Part shown: one piece after another, positions 19,015 to 26,914 of the stretch
Layout of the letters: every line of letters starts with the position of its first letter
Position numbering within the stretch: the stretch's first letter is position 1
The notes under the pieces: generated by a model
The model's input: the letters and a program-made list of their open reading frames with translations, nothing else
Told to the model about the DNA's origin: nothing
The model's database searches: none
DNA from: CAZAMP01 sp964486455
Lineage (GTDB): Bacteria; Eisenbacteria; RBG-16-71-46; CAZAMP01
NCBI GenBank assembly: GCA_964486455.1
Contig: CAZAMP010000008.1
Coordinates: forward strand, 1 to 64,000
Length of the DNA stretch: 64,000 bases
Direction: 5' to 3'
Program-made: the position numbers and the translations under genes

Positions 19015-19653
19015 ATGAAGATGCCTCGTCCGGCCGCGATCCCGCTGTGCGGGCGCGGCCGTTTGCTTATCGTCTTTGCGGCCGTCTGCGCTCTCGTCGG
19101 TCTCCTCGTTGCGTTCGACGGACACGCCGCTCAGTCCGATGACGATGTGGCTCCAACGCCCAATCTGCCGAAAGTCTCGATCGAGGTGGCGCAGGGGTTC
19201 GTGGTCATCGAGCTTCTCCCGCGAGTCGCCCCCGAATCCGTGGATCAGTTTCTCGATCTCGTCGAGGAGGGCTTCTACAACGGTACGACCTTCCATCGCG
19301 TCGTTCCCGGGTTCATCATTCAAGGTGGTGATCCGAACTCGAAGGATGATGATCCCGCCAACGACGGCTATGGTGGTCTGGAGGATCGCCGTTTGCCGGC
19401 AGAGTTCTCGCAGCGCCCGTTTCGCAGGGGTTCGATGGGGATCGCGCGGGACTACCGGCGTGACGGGGGTAGCTGCCAATTCTTCATCTCTCTCGGGCGC
19501 AATGCGCATCTCGACGGGGAGTATACTCTCTTCGGGCGTGTCATCGAGGGCATGGACATCGTCGATCGGATCGCCGGGCTGTCCACCGACGAGCGGGGAC
19601 GGCCGGAGGAGCCTCCGGTCATGCAGGTCCTTGTTCTCGAAAGATACCCTTAG
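19015..19653 (+). CDS. Cyclophilin-type peptidyl-prolyl isomerase, exported
   Basis: This 212-residue protein starts four bases after the preceding stop and opens with a signal or anchor segment (about residues 15-35). The cyclophilin domain is clear: FYNGTTFHRVVPGFIIQGGD, then GSMGIAR, QFFISL and LDGEYTLFGRVIEGMDIV. The catalytic Arg of FHRVVPGF and the Phe of QFF are present. It catalyses prolyl cis-trans isomerisation, here most likely in the periplasm or at the inner-membrane face. Small prokaryotic cyclophilins usually lack the Trp of the cyclosporin site, and this one does too. It is the last gene of the 17058-19653 unit. Confidence 0.92.
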   Translation: MKMPRPAAIPLCGRGRLLIVFAAVCALVGLLVAFDGHAAQSDDDVAPTPNLPKVSIEVAQGFVVIELLPRVAPESVDQFLDLVEEGFYNGTTFHRVVPGFIIQGGDPNSKDDDPANDGYGGLEDRRLPAEFSQRPFRRGSMGIARDYRRDGGSCQFFISLGRNAHLDGEYTLFGRVIEGMDIVDRIAGLSTDERGRPEEPPVMQVLVLERYP

Positions 19654-19846
19654 CCAAACATCGCACTCATGGCTGGCTCGCACTTCTCACCAGGTCCCGT
19701 TGCGAGGGTGCAAAGGCGCCTGTGGATTCAAGGCGCACGCAATGGAGGGCGATGCAGGCATATCAGACGGTATGTCGAGGAGACCGGAATGAGTACGTCT
19801 TGGCAATGCAGGCTCTTTTACGGCCGCAGTAGGGAGCGGGTGAGAA

Positions 19847-21031
19847 ATGCGGGCTAGAACGTACTTCGATCACAACGCCACCACGCCGCTGCGACGCGAG
19901 GTCGCCGACGCGATGCGCCCGTTTCAGGACGATCTTTTCGGCAACCCCGCCAGCATGCACGCGGAAGGCGCGGCCGCCCGGTCCGCCGTAGAGCGATCGC
20001 GTGACGAGGTTGCGCGTCTCGTCGGAGCGTCCGCACGCGAAGTCGTCTTCACGTCCGGCGGGACCGAATCGGACAATCTCGCGCTCGTCGGGGCGGCGCG
20101 TGCGCTTTCCGATCGCGGCCGCCATGTGATCACGACGCGCGTGGAGCATCATGCGGTGCTCGAGACGGCCGCCGCGCTCGAGCGCGACGGATATCGCGTC
20201 ACTCGCCTCGGCGTGGATCGTCAGGGACGCGTGGACCCGGAGAAGCTCCGGGCCGCGCTAACGCCCGAGACATCGATCGTCTCGATCATCTGGGCAAACA
20301 ATGAGACCGGTGTCGTCCAGGACGTGCCGAAGCTCGCCGAGATCGCTCGCGCCGCGGGTGCCTGCTTTCATACCGACGCGGTTCAGGCTCCCGGCAAGCT
20401 CGATATCCGTGTGGGTGATCACCTGATCGATTTGCTCTCATTGAGCGCGCACAAGTTTTGCGGACCCAAGGGAGTCGGTGCCCTCTTCGTGAGAAAGGGG
20501 GTCAGGCTCGATCCAATCACGTACGGAGGGGGCCAGGAGGGCGGTCTGCGCTCGGGGACACTGAACGTTCCCGCGATAGTCGGAATGGGCGAGGCCGCTC
20601 GATTTGCGCGTGAAAACCTGGACGCCTCACGCGATCACCTCGCGGCGCTCACAGATCGGCTGGAGTCCGGCCTTCGGAGCGATGAGCTCGGGGGGCGCAT
20701 TTACGGTGACGGCGCGCCGCGCGTGGCGGGGACGACGTGTTTTCGCTTGCCGCGCGTCGAGGGTGAGGCCTTGTTGATCGCCCTGGATCTCGAGGGGTTC
20801 GCTGTTTCCAGTGGTTCCGCCTGCAGCACGGGATCGCTCGATCCCTCGCACGTGCTGCTCGCGATGGGGTATCCAAAGGATCGGGCCGCGGGCGCCATTC
20901 GGGTTAGCTTCGGCGTTGGAAACAGCACCGCGGACGTTGACCGGTTTCTGGGCGCGCTATCGAGTCGCGTGCCACGGCTCAGGGCGTTGTCATCGAGAGG
21001 CCGTCGATCCCACGGACGGGTGTCATCATGA
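19847..21031 (+). CDS. nifS: Cysteine desulfurase
   Basis: This 394-residue PLP enzyme converts cysteine to alanine and delivers persulfide sulfur. It shows YFDHNATTPLRREV, GNPASMHAEG, FTSGGTESDNLAL, the PLP lysine Lys203 in LSAHKFCGPKG, and the active-site loop SSGSACSTGSLDPSH with Cys326. The start ATG has a purine-rich AGGGAGCGGGTGAG upstream. The stop overlaps the mnmA start by four bases. No scaffold (iscU or nifU) or iscR is present, so its natural acceptor here is probably MnmA, for tRNA thiolation; it may also serve iron-sulfur assembly. The group is NifS/IscS-like; the exact subgroup cannot be fixed by eye. Confidence 0.95.
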   Translation: MRARTYFDHNATTPLRREVADAMRPFQDDLFGNPASMHAEGAAARSAVERSRDEVARLVGASAREVVFTSGGTESDNLALVGAARALSDRGRHVITTRVEHHAVLETAAALERDGYRVTRLGVDRQGRVDPEKLRAALTPETSIVSIIWANNETGVVQDVPKLAEIARAAGACFHTDAVQAPGKLDIRVGDHLIDLLSLSAHKFCGPKGVGALFVRKGVRLDPITYGGGQEGGLRSGTLNVPAIVGMGEAARFARENLDASRDHLAALTDRLESGLRSDELGGRIYGDGAPRVAGTTCFRLPRVEGEALLIALDLEGFAVSSGSACSTGSLDPSHVLLAMGYPKDRAAGAIRVSFGVGNSTADVDRFLGALSSRVPRLRALSSRGRRSHGRVSS

Positions 21032-22143
21032 CGAACAATGGCGGTGCGTGCGCCTATCGCCGTGTGGCGGTGGCCATGAGCGGAGGTGTCGACTCCGCGG
21101 TCGCCGCGCTCCTGCTCGCCCGCGAAGGGTGTGAACTCTTCGGCGTGACGATGAAGCTTTACTGTTACGGTGAGGCGTCGTCGACTGACCGCTCGTGCTG
21201 CTCCATCTCCGCGATCGAAGACGCGCGTCGCACGTGCGATGCGATCGGCATTCCTCACTACGTCATGGATCTCGAAGCGGAGTTTCGGCGTGACGTGATC
21301 GATGCGTTCGTCGGCGAGTACATGCAGGGCCGCACGCCGAACCCATGCGTCGACTGCAATACGCACGTCAAGTTCAGCGCCTTTCTCGATCGCGCGACTG
21401 CACTGGGAGCCGATGCGATCGCGACGGGTCATCACGCCCGGATCGAGCACCGTTTCGGGGAGCCTCGATTGCTTTGCGGCGTCGACGGCGAGAAAGATCA
21501 GTCGTACGCGCTATGGGGTATCCAACGTGACGTTCTCGCGCAGACGATCCTGCCGGTCGGAGAGCACACGAAGTCGGAGATCCGCGTCCTCGCGGCCGAG
21601 GCGAAACTTCCGGTCGCGGAAAAACGGGAGAGTCAGGACATCTGCTTCGTGCCGTCGGGTGACTACGGAGCGTTCATCGCCGAACAGGTCGAGGCCGACC
21701 CGTCACCACTGCGCCCCGGCACAATCGAAGACCTTGACGGCAAGACGATCGGACAACACGGTGGGACGGCACGCTATACGATCGGGCAGCGGCGTCATCT
21801 CGGGGTCTCGGCGTCCGAGCCTCTCTATGTGGTGGGCCTGGACAACGGACGAAACGTGCTGACCGTCGGTCCGCGGGGCGCGCTCAGGGCAGACGGCCTG
21901 ATCACCGACCGCGTGAACTGGCTTCCCTCGGTCGCGCTCTCGGGGGAACGACGGGGGGAGGTAAAGATTCGGTACCGGCATCCGGCGGCGCCGGCGACGC
22001 TGGCCCCACTGGCCGGCGACCGGGTCCAGGTGCGATTCGACGAGCCCCAGGAGGCCGTAGCTCCGGGGCAATCCGCCGTCTTTTACGAAGGCGACCGGGT
22101 TCTCGGAGGCGGGGTCATTGACAGTTCGGCGGATGCGCTGTAG
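21028..22143 (+). CDS. mnmA: tRNA 2-thiouridine(34) synthase MnmA
   Basis: This 371-residue enzyme adenylates and thiolates U34 of tRNA Glu, Gln and Lys using sulfur from a cysteine desulfurase. The PP-loop SGGVDSAVAALLL lies near the N-terminus. NPCVDCN holds the first catalytic Cys107; SQDICFVPSGDYGAF holds the second, Cys206. IGQRRHLG is the usual downstream motif. It overlaps the desulfurase gene by an ATGA, the expected partner. Its last codons contain a consensus promoter for the tRNA cluster. Length and motif order match the family. Confidence 0.96.
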   Translation: MTNNGGACAYRRVAVAMSGGVDSAVAALLLAREGCELFGVTMKLYCYGEASSTDRSCCSISAIEDARRTCDAIGIPHYVMDLEAEFRRDVIDAFVGEYMQGRTPNPCVDCNTHVKFSAFLDRATALGADAIATGHHARIEHRFGEPRLLCGVDGEKDQSYALWGIQRDVLAQTILPVGEHTKSEIRVLAAEAKLPVAEKRESQDICFVPSGDYGAFIAEQVEADPSPLRPGTIEDLDGKTIGQHGGTARYTIGQRRHLGVSASEPLYVVGLDNGRNVLTVGPRGALRADGLITDRVNWLPSVALSGERRGEVKIRYRHPAAPATLAPLAGDRVQVRFDEPQEAVAPGQSAVFYEGDRVLGGGVIDSSADAL

Positions 22144-22146
22144 AGT
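22118..22146 (+). promoter_or_regulatory. Promoter of the tRNA-Ser/Arg-tadA cluster, inside the end of mnmA
   Basis: A perfect TTGACA (22118-22123), 17 bases, TAGAGT (22141-22146). The -10 box contains the mnmA stop codon (22141-22143). Predicted transcription start is near 22153, about 30 bases before the first tRNA. Confidence 0.75.
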
Positions 22147-22181
22147 CCTCGCGCTCAGAAAAGGCTAACTCCGCGAGTCCG

Positions 22182-22271
22182 GGAGGGATGGCCGAGCGGT
22201 TGAAGGCGACGGTCTTGAAAACCGTTGAGGTGGTGACACCTCCGTGGGTTCGAATCCCACTCCCTCCGCCA
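22182..22271 (+). tRNA. tRNA-Ser(UGA)
   Basis: Acceptor GGAGGGA pairs with TCCCTCC, followed by discriminator G and an encoded CCA. Anticodon loop CTTGAAA gives anticodon TGA, reading UCA. A long variable arm (GGTGGTGACACC region) is present, as expected for serine. Confidence 0.97.
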
Positions 22272-22311
22272 TCAACCGCCCGGACATCACGAGAAGCTTG
22301 CGAGTTGGGTT

Positions 22312-22402
<91 letters not shown>

Positions 22403-22432
22403 CTATGTTTGGGTTGCTTCGCACGATCAGGT

Positions 22433-22509
22433 GCGCCCATAGCTCAATTGGATAGAGCGTCTGGCTACGGACCAGAAGGTTGGGGGTTCGAGTCCCTCTG
22501 GGCGTACCA
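22433..22509 (+). tRNA. tRNA-Arg(ACG)
   Basis: Acceptor GCGCCCA pairs with TGGGCGT, discriminator A, encoded CCA. Anticodon stem TCTGG/CCAGA encloses loop CTACGGA, anticodon ACG. This is the bacterial tRNA whose A34 is edited to inosine by TadA, encoded 78 bases downstream. Confidence 0.97.
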
Positions 22510-22587
22510 TTTGTCTTCACGGGTGGGCTCTGCACGACGGCGTCGGGGCCCGCTTCGTCTGTCGGCCACGCTGCGAGAGGACGGTCC

Positions 22588-23088
22588 GTGTACGTCGAGA
22601 CCGATCACGGACGATGGATGGACGAGGCCATCCGAGAAGCCGAGCAGGCGTTTCGTCGAGACGAGACACCCATCGGCGCGGTCGTGGTTCGCGACGGCAG
22701 GATCATGGGTCGCGGACACAACCAGGTGGAATCGTTGCCGGACCCGACGGCCCATGCCGAGATCGTGGCCATCGGGGCCGCGGCGTCCACGGCGGGCGAC
22801 TGGCGTCTCGACGGCGGGGTGTTGTATGTGACTGCCGAGCCCTGCCTGCTTTGTGCCGGGGCCATTCACTGGGCGCGGCTGGCGGGCTTGGTCTTCGGGG
22901 CGAATCAGCCGCAGAGTGGCGTGTTCGGGTCGAAAATGGACGTCATGGCGGAGCGTTGGTACAATTCAGCGTTGTGGGTCGAGCGGGGCATCCGCGAAGA
23001 ACCATGCCGAGATCTGCTTCGCCAGTTCTTCGAGAAAAGGCGGAGAGGTGCGAGAGTGGTTGAATCGGGCGGTCTCGAAAACCGTTGA
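22588..23088 (+). CDS. tadA: tRNA-specific adenosine deaminase
   Basis: This 166-residue zinc deaminase converts A34 to inosine in tRNA-Arg(ACG). The catalytic TAHAEIVAI (His56 zinc ligand, Glu58 proton shuttle) and TAEPCLLCAGAI (Cys86 and Cys89 zinc ligands) are intact. The GTG at 22588 is chosen because AGAGGA sits six bases upstream and gives the normal family length; the open frame runs back into the tRNA-Arg gene, and an ATG at 22618 lacks a ribosome site. The 3' end is odd: the last 47 bases, including the stop TGA at 23086-23088, lie inside the gene for tRNA-Ser(CGA), so the C-terminal residues VVESGGLENR are read from tRNA sequence. Confidence 0.94.
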   Translation: MYVETDHGRWMDEAIREAEQAFRRDETPIGAVVVRDGRIMGRGHNQVESLPDPTAHAEIVAIGAAASTAGDWRLDGGVLYVTAEPCLLCAGAIHWARLAGLVFGANQPQSGVFGSKMDVMAERWYNSALWVERGIREEPCRDLLRQFFEKRRRGARVVESGGLENR

Positions 23089-23131
23089 GGCGGCGACGCC
23101 TCCGTGGGTTCGAATCCCACCCTCTCCGCCA
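23042..23131 (+). tRNA. tRNA-Ser(CGA)
   Basis: Acceptor GGAGAGG pairs with CCTCTCC, discriminator G, encoded CCA. Anticodon loop CTCGAAA gives CGA (UCG codon). The 5' half of the tRNA gene doubles as the end of tadA. Confidence 0.96.
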
Positions 23132-23145
23132 TCTTTTCTCTCTGC

Positions 23146-23234
23146 GGAGAGATGACCGAGTTGGTCGAAGGTGCACGACTGGAAATCGTGTAGGCAGAAA
23201 TGCCTCGGGGGTTCGAATCCCCCTCTCTCCGCCA
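23146..23234 (+). tRNA. tRNA-Ser(GGA)
   Basis: Acceptor GGAGAGA pairs with TCTCTCC, discriminator G, encoded CCA. Anticodon loop CTGGAAA gives GGA (UCC/UCU). Only 14 bases separate it from tRNA-Ser(CGA). It completes the serine set of the cluster. Confidence 0.96.
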
Positions 23235-23286
23235 TTCCCTTTCTGACGATTCCGGGTAACACGGCGTTTGCCGTTGCGCGGGAGAC

Positions 23287-23830
23287 GGGGGCCTTCTCCC
23301 GGGCTCCGCGCCCGCTCGCCTCGGCTTTCCGCCTTCGGAAACGGTCTTCGGCGAAAGCCTGCGGCTGTTGCATCAGGCCGTTACCCTCGGCGGATGATCC
23401 TCGGTTCGCTCCTGCGAGTCGCCGGGAGGCCCCCCCGTCTCCCGCGCTATCGCTGGGGCTGCATCGCTCGGGCGCGTGGAAGACGCGCCGGAGAGAGCGG
23501 GACTCGACGCTCCTCGGCCCAGTAGGTGTGGCTGGCGGAGGGTTGGAACCGGACTCAGACAGGTTTCTCGGCGGCGATCGATCGGGGCGCGCTAGGTCCG
23601 GGGACAGGACGCCTGTCCGCAGATCTGCTCCCGGTCATTCGGTTTGGGTTCTCTGAGGCAGGTGCGAAGGGATCTCCTCAAGGCGACTCGCGTCTGTGCC
23701 GGTGTTGGCCCGCCAGCGAGGGGACGGGGGATCCATCTGGGTGACTCGCATGGGAGCGAGCCGAGGATCCCGCGCCGAAGGCGCCTAGCCGAGCGGAGCG
23801 GGCGTGGAAACTCGGATGAAGGGCCCTCCC
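23287..23830. repeat. Inverted pair of a GC-rich dispersed repeat bounding about 300 bases
   Basis: The left arm (about 23287-23450) and the right arm (about 23710-23830) are imperfect inverted copies. Matching blocks in order are: CGCCCGCTCGCCTCGGCT near 23309 with its complement near 23787-23804; CGCCTTCGG at 23330 with CCGAAGGCG at 23775; and ATCCTCGGTTCGCTCC at 23397 continuing to TGCGAGTC, with its complement at 23743-23768. The left arm carries an extra stretch of about 60 bases. The beginning of the left arm resembles the repeats at 26844 and 32913. The segment could fold as a very long hairpin. Confidence 0.6.
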
Positions 23831-23844
23831 CGAGCACTCCCGCA

Positions 23845-23874
23845 TTGAACCGCCGGCGCCGCGTGTGATACAAC
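23845..23874 (+). promoter_or_regulatory. Possible promoter for tRNA-Ala and SRP RNA
   Basis: TTGAAC (23845-23850), an 18-base spacer and TACAAC (23869-23874), each 4 of 6. The position, about 45 bases before the tRNA, is suitable, but the match is moderate. Confidence 0.35.
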
Positions 23875-23920
23875 TACCGTCGTTCGCCGCTATCTTTAGC
23901 GGTTCGGCAGACAGTACAGT

Positions 23921-23996
23921 GGGGATGTAGCTCAGCTGGGAGAGCGCCTCGTTCGCAACGAGGAGGTCGGCGGTTCAAGCCCGCTCATCTCCACCA
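23921..23996 (+). tRNA. tRNA-Ala(CGC)
   Basis: Acceptor GGGGATG pairs with CATCTCC (one G-U), discriminator A, encoded CCA. Anticodon stem CCTCG/CGAGG encloses loop TTCGCAA, anticodon CGC, reading GCG. Confidence 0.96.
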
Positions 23997-24002
23997 CGTT
24001 TT

Positions 24003-24098
24003 GGCCAGGTCCTGCGCAACCGCGGCCTGTGAATCCCGTCAGGACCGGAAGGTAGCAGCGGTAAGCAGACACCCGGTGTGCCGCAGGGGTGCCTGGCC
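24003..24098 (+). ncRNA. ffs: Signal recognition particle 4.5S RNA
   Basis: The apical domain CAGGACCGGAAGGTAGCAGC matches the conserved Ffh-binding asymmetric and symmetric loops around the GGAA tetraloop. The ends GGCCAGG and CCTGGCC pair, and a TTTT run (24099-24102) follows. It binds Ffh and targets membrane proteins. The arrangement directly upstream of dnaX is the classical one. Confidence 0.93.
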
Positions 24099-24131
24099 TT
24101 TTCTATTCCGTCCTCGACTCAGGGAGTCGCC

Positions 24132-25892
24132 GTGTCCGGCATCTACACGGTACTGGCCCGCAAGTGGCGTCCACATCACTTCACCGATGTCGTCGGCCAA
24201 GATGTCATCGTCCGCACGCTCACGAACTCGATCGATCGGGACCGGGTCGCGCACGCGTATCTCTTCGCGGGTTCCCGGGGGACCGGCAAGACGACGGTCG
24301 CCCGGATCCTCTCTCGCGCGCTCAACTGCGAGAAGGGTCCCAAGGCGACACCGTGTGACACGTGTGATAGCTGCAACGCCATCCTCGCGGGCACGTCGTT
24401 GGACGTTCTGGAGATCGACGGCGCGTCCACCCGCGGAATCGACGACGTGCGCCAGCTTCGGGAAGACGTGAAGCTCGCCTCGATCGGTGGGCGGAAGAAA
24501 GTCTACATCATCGACGAAGTACACATGCTGACGACCCCTGCGTTCAACGCGTTGCTCAAGACGTTGGAGGAGCCGCCCGCACACGTCGTCTTCGTTCTCG
24601 CGACCACCGATCCGCAGAAGGTCCCGGACACCATTCTCTCCCGCTGCCAACGATTCAACTTCGCGCGCATCAGCGCGGCCGATACCGTCTCACGGCTGAA
24701 GACGGTCGTGGGTGGGGAGAAGCTCTCGATCAGCGATGATGCGCTGATGCTCCTGGCGCGGCGTTCCGGCGGCGCGCTTCGTGACGCGCTCGGCTTCCTC
24801 GACCAGGTCGTCTCGGCCGGTGTGGACGAAGTCGATGAGAAAGCCGTCGTTGACATCCTCGGGCTCGTTGGATCCGATGTTTATCTCGACCTGATCCGTT
24901 CAGCGGTGCATCGTGACCCGTCGACGGCTCTTGAGATCGTGTGGAACGTTCAGCGCAGCGGACATGACCTCGAATTCTTCGTGCAGGGATTGCTGGATTT
25001 GCTCCGCAACCTGCTCGTCATCAAATCGGCCCCCCGGATGGACGAGATCCTCGAAGTGTCGGCCGAAGAGCGCAAGCACCTCTCCGAGCTCGCGGCGGAG
25101 CTCGAGCTGGGTGATCTGCTGCGTCTCATTCGGATCATGGTAGACGTCGGCGATCAGATCCGCCGCTCCGACTATCCCTGGGTGCATCTCGAGGTCGCGA
25201 TCGTCGAGATGGCGAGCCTCGACTCGGTCAAGGAGATCGGTGCGCTCATCGAAGAGCTACGGGGAGCCATGTCCACGCGCTCGGCTTCGCCCGGGCCAGC
25301 CGCGTCGTCCGCGTCACCACCGCCGTCATCGCGCGCGAAGAAGACGGGCAGTCCGTCCAGGTCGGCAGCGGCAGACTCACCGGGCGGGTCGAGTGGCAAG
25401 ACGTCGAGGCCGCGCGGAAAGCAGGCACCGAAGTCGGAGTCGGGCGACCAACCCGCGATGCTTTCGGCTCCTGGCTCCGTGGCGACGGCCACTGCACCGA
25501 CGCCGCCGCCGGCGGTATCAACTCCCGCGACCGCTGACGCAGCACCGCCTCCCGCCGTCTGGGACAACGTTCTCGAGAAGATCAAAGACGAGAAGCCGCT
25601 TCTGTGGAGCATTCTCAGTCAGGGAGAGCTGGGACCGGTCGATGGAGAGACGTTCGTATTCAAGCTCGATCCCGCCAAGGGATTTCACGTGGAGCAGCTT
25701 CGAGAGCCGGCCCACATCGAGCTCATCGAATCGCATATCGAAGAAGCCTCCGGCCGGCGGCTACGTTTCCACGTCCGACACGAGGACGGCGCGGGCTCTG
25801 CCGCGGACGGGCCGCCTGATCGGCCGAAAGTTCTCGAGGACCCGTTCGTCAAGAAGGTCCTCGAATTGCTCGACGGCGAGATCGTCGGGTAG
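24132..25892 (+). CDS. dnaX: DNA polymerase III gamma/tau subunit
   Basis: The GTG at 24132 is chosen: AGGGAG lies five bases upstream and the protein then begins SGIYTVLARKWRP, the usual family start. The open frame reaches back into the SRP RNA. The 586-residue product is the clamp-loader ATPase. It has Walker A GSRGTGKT (47-54), zinc Cys in CDTCDSC, Walker B YIIDEVHMLT and sensor LATTDPQKVP. After residue 375 comes a Ser/Pro/Ala/Lys-rich linker of roughly 100 residues, then a small C-terminal domain (WDNVLEKIKDEKPLLWSILS). No A-rich slippery site for a short gamma form is evident. It is followed nine bases later by ybaB and then recR. Confidence 0.95.
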   Translation: MSGIYTVLARKWRPHHFTDVVGQDVIVRTLTNSIDRDRVAHAYLFAGSRGTGKTTVARILSRALNCEKGPKATPCDTCDSCNAILAGTSLDVLEIDGASTRGIDDVRQLREDVKLASIGGRKKVYIIDEVHMLTTPAFNALLKTLEEPPAHVVFVLATTDPQKVPDTILSRCQRFNFARISAADTVSRLKTVVGGEKLSISDDALMLLARRSGGALRDALGFLDQVVSAGVDEVDEKAVVDILGLVGSDVYLDLIRSAVHRDPSTALEIVWNVQRSGHDLEFFVQGLLDLLRNLLVIKSAPRMDEILEVSAEERKHLSELAAELELGDLLRLIRIMVDVGDQIRRSDYPWVHLEVAIVEMASLDSVKEIGALIEELRGAMSTRSASPGPAASSASPPPSSRAKKTGSPSRSAAADSPGGSSGKTSRPRGKQAPKSESGDQPAMLSAPGSVATATAPTPPPAVSTPATADAAPPPAVWDNVLEKIKDEKPLLWSILSQGELGPVDGETFVFKLDPAKGFHVEQLREPAHIELIESHIEEASGRRLRFHVRHEDGAGSAADGPPDRPKVLEDPFVKKVLELLDGEIVG

Positions 25893-25901
25893 GAGTCGGA
25901 G

Positions 25902-26216
25902 ATGAACATTCAGAAACTCATGAAGCAGTTCGGACAGGTCCAGGCGAAGATGGCCGAAGCCGAAGAGAAGCTCTCGGAGCTGGAGCTCGAAGCGACGAGT
26001 GGTGGCGGGATGGTCAAGGTCACCACGAACGGCCGCCTGGAAGTCACCGGCATTCACATCGATCCACAGGTCGTCGATCCCGATGACGTCGACGTTCTCG
26101 AAGACATGGTTCTCGGCGCCGTCAAGGAAGCGCAACGACTCGCGCGCGAGAAGGCGGCCGAAGAGATGAAGAAGGCCACCGGCGGGATGGGACTGCCTCC
26201 GGGCCTCGGTCTGTAG
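25902..26216 (+). CDS. ybaB: YbaB/EbfC nucleoid-associated protein
   Basis: This 104-residue DNA-binding protein of the YbaB family shows the typical N-terminal coiled helix (MKQFGQVQAKMAEAEEKLSE) and the core GGGMVKVTTNGRLEVTGIHI, ending in a Gly-Leu-Pro tail. It is a dimeric nucleoid protein. AGGAG precedes the ATG. It sits between dnaX and recR, one base before recR, the conserved bacterial order. Confidence 0.95.
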   Translation: MNIQKLMKQFGQVQAKMAEAEEKLSELELEATSGGGMVKVTTNGRLEVTGIHIDPQVVDPDDVDVLEDMVLGAVKEAQRLAREKAAEEMKKATGGMGLPPGLGL

Positions 26217-26217
26217 A

Positions 26218-26817
26218 ATGCAGTACAGTGCGAGATCACTCGAAGCCCTCGTCGACGAGTTCGCAAAGCTCCCCGGAATCGGAAAGAAATCCGCGCAGCG
26301 CATGGCGTTTCATGTGCTCCGCCGTCCGGCGGAGGATGTCTTGCCGCTGGCGGAAGCCATCCAGGACGTAAAGGCGCGCGTGACCGAGTGCACGGTCTGT
26401 GGGAACATTTCCGAGGGCGAAGTGTGCTTGATCTGCTCGGATGTGAAGCGCAATCGTGAGATCCTCTGCGTGGTCGAGAACCCGGTGGACGTTGTGATGA
26501 TCGAGAAGACGGGCGCGTTTCGCGGGCTCTATCATGTTCTCGGCGGCGCGATCTCCCCGCTGGACGGCGTCGGCCCGGATGAGCTGCGCGTTGCGGACCT
26601 GATCGAGCGCCTGAAGACCACTGAAGCGAAGGAAGTGATTCTCGCGACCAGTGCGTCGAGTCCGGGAGAGGCGACGGCCCACTACCTCGCGCAGATGCTC
26701 CACGCCGAGGGCATCCGTGTTACGCGGATCGCGCGTGGGATCCCGATGGGTTCCGACCTCGAATTCTCCGATCAGGTGACTTTGCAGAAGGCGATCGAGG
26801 GGCGAAAGGACGCGTAG
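26218..26817 (+). CDS. recR: Recombination mediator RecR
   Basis: This is a 199-residue protein of the RecFOR pathway. It has the helix-hairpin-helix LPGIGKKSAQRMAFHVL, a four-Cys zinc finger (CTVCGNISEGEVCLIC), and a Toprim domain with VVENPVDV and HVLGGAISPLDG. The start is one base after the ybaB stop. Together with RecA at 34333 it covers gap-repair loading. No recF or recO is in the window. Confidence 0.97.
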   Translation: MQYSARSLEALVDEFAKLPGIGKKSAQRMAFHVLRRPAEDVLPLAEAIQDVKARVTECTVCGNISEGEVCLICSDVKRNREILCVVENPVDVVMIEKTGAFRGLYHVLGGAISPLDGVGPDELRVADLIERLKTTEAKEVILATSASSPGEATAHYLAQMLHAEGIRVTRIARGIPMGSDLEFSDQVTLQKAIEGRKDA

Positions 26818-26843
26818 CGTCGTCGCCTGAGGGTGCGCGGCGG

Positions 26844-26911
26844 CGGGCCTCGTCCCGGCTCCGCGCTCGCTTCGCTCGCTCGCGCAGACGCGAGTCGTCT
26901 GGACGAGCCCG
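26844..26911. repeat. GC-rich hairpin repeat, copy between recR and the SGNH gene
   Basis: CGGGCCTCGTCC (26844-26855) pairs with GGACGAGCCCG (26901-26911) apart from one bulged C. An inner hairpin is CTCGCG-CAGA-CGCGAG. The same core (GGCCTCGTCCCGGCTCC, then CGCAGACGCGAGTCG) recurs at 32913. It lies in a 97-base gap between converging genes and has no T run, so it is not a standard terminator. Confidence 0.75.
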
Positions 26912-26914
26912 GCT

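Larger units (their letters stand above)
23235..23920. other. 686-base non-coding gap between tRNA genes
   Basis: No frame here looks coding in composition or similarity. Most of the gap is filled by an inverted arrangement of a GC-rich repeat (listed separately). Other visible structure is a hairpin GGACAGG-ACG-CCTGTCC near 23600 and a CCGCTA/TAGCGG hairpin at 23887-23902. It does not match the conserved cores of tmRNA, RNase P RNA or 6S RNA that I know. Confidence 0.6.

Noticed and set aside
23171..23656. Open frames running from the tRNA-Ser genes into the 686-base gap
   Set aside because: They begin inside tRNA sequence, are Arg/Pro-rich, and several frames are open at once, as expected for GC-rich non-coding DNA.
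23235..23920. tmRNA, RNase P RNA or 6S RNA in the long gap
   Set aside because: None of the conserved cores I know (tRNA-like ends of tmRNA, P4 region of RNase P RNA, open bubble of 6S) could be found.
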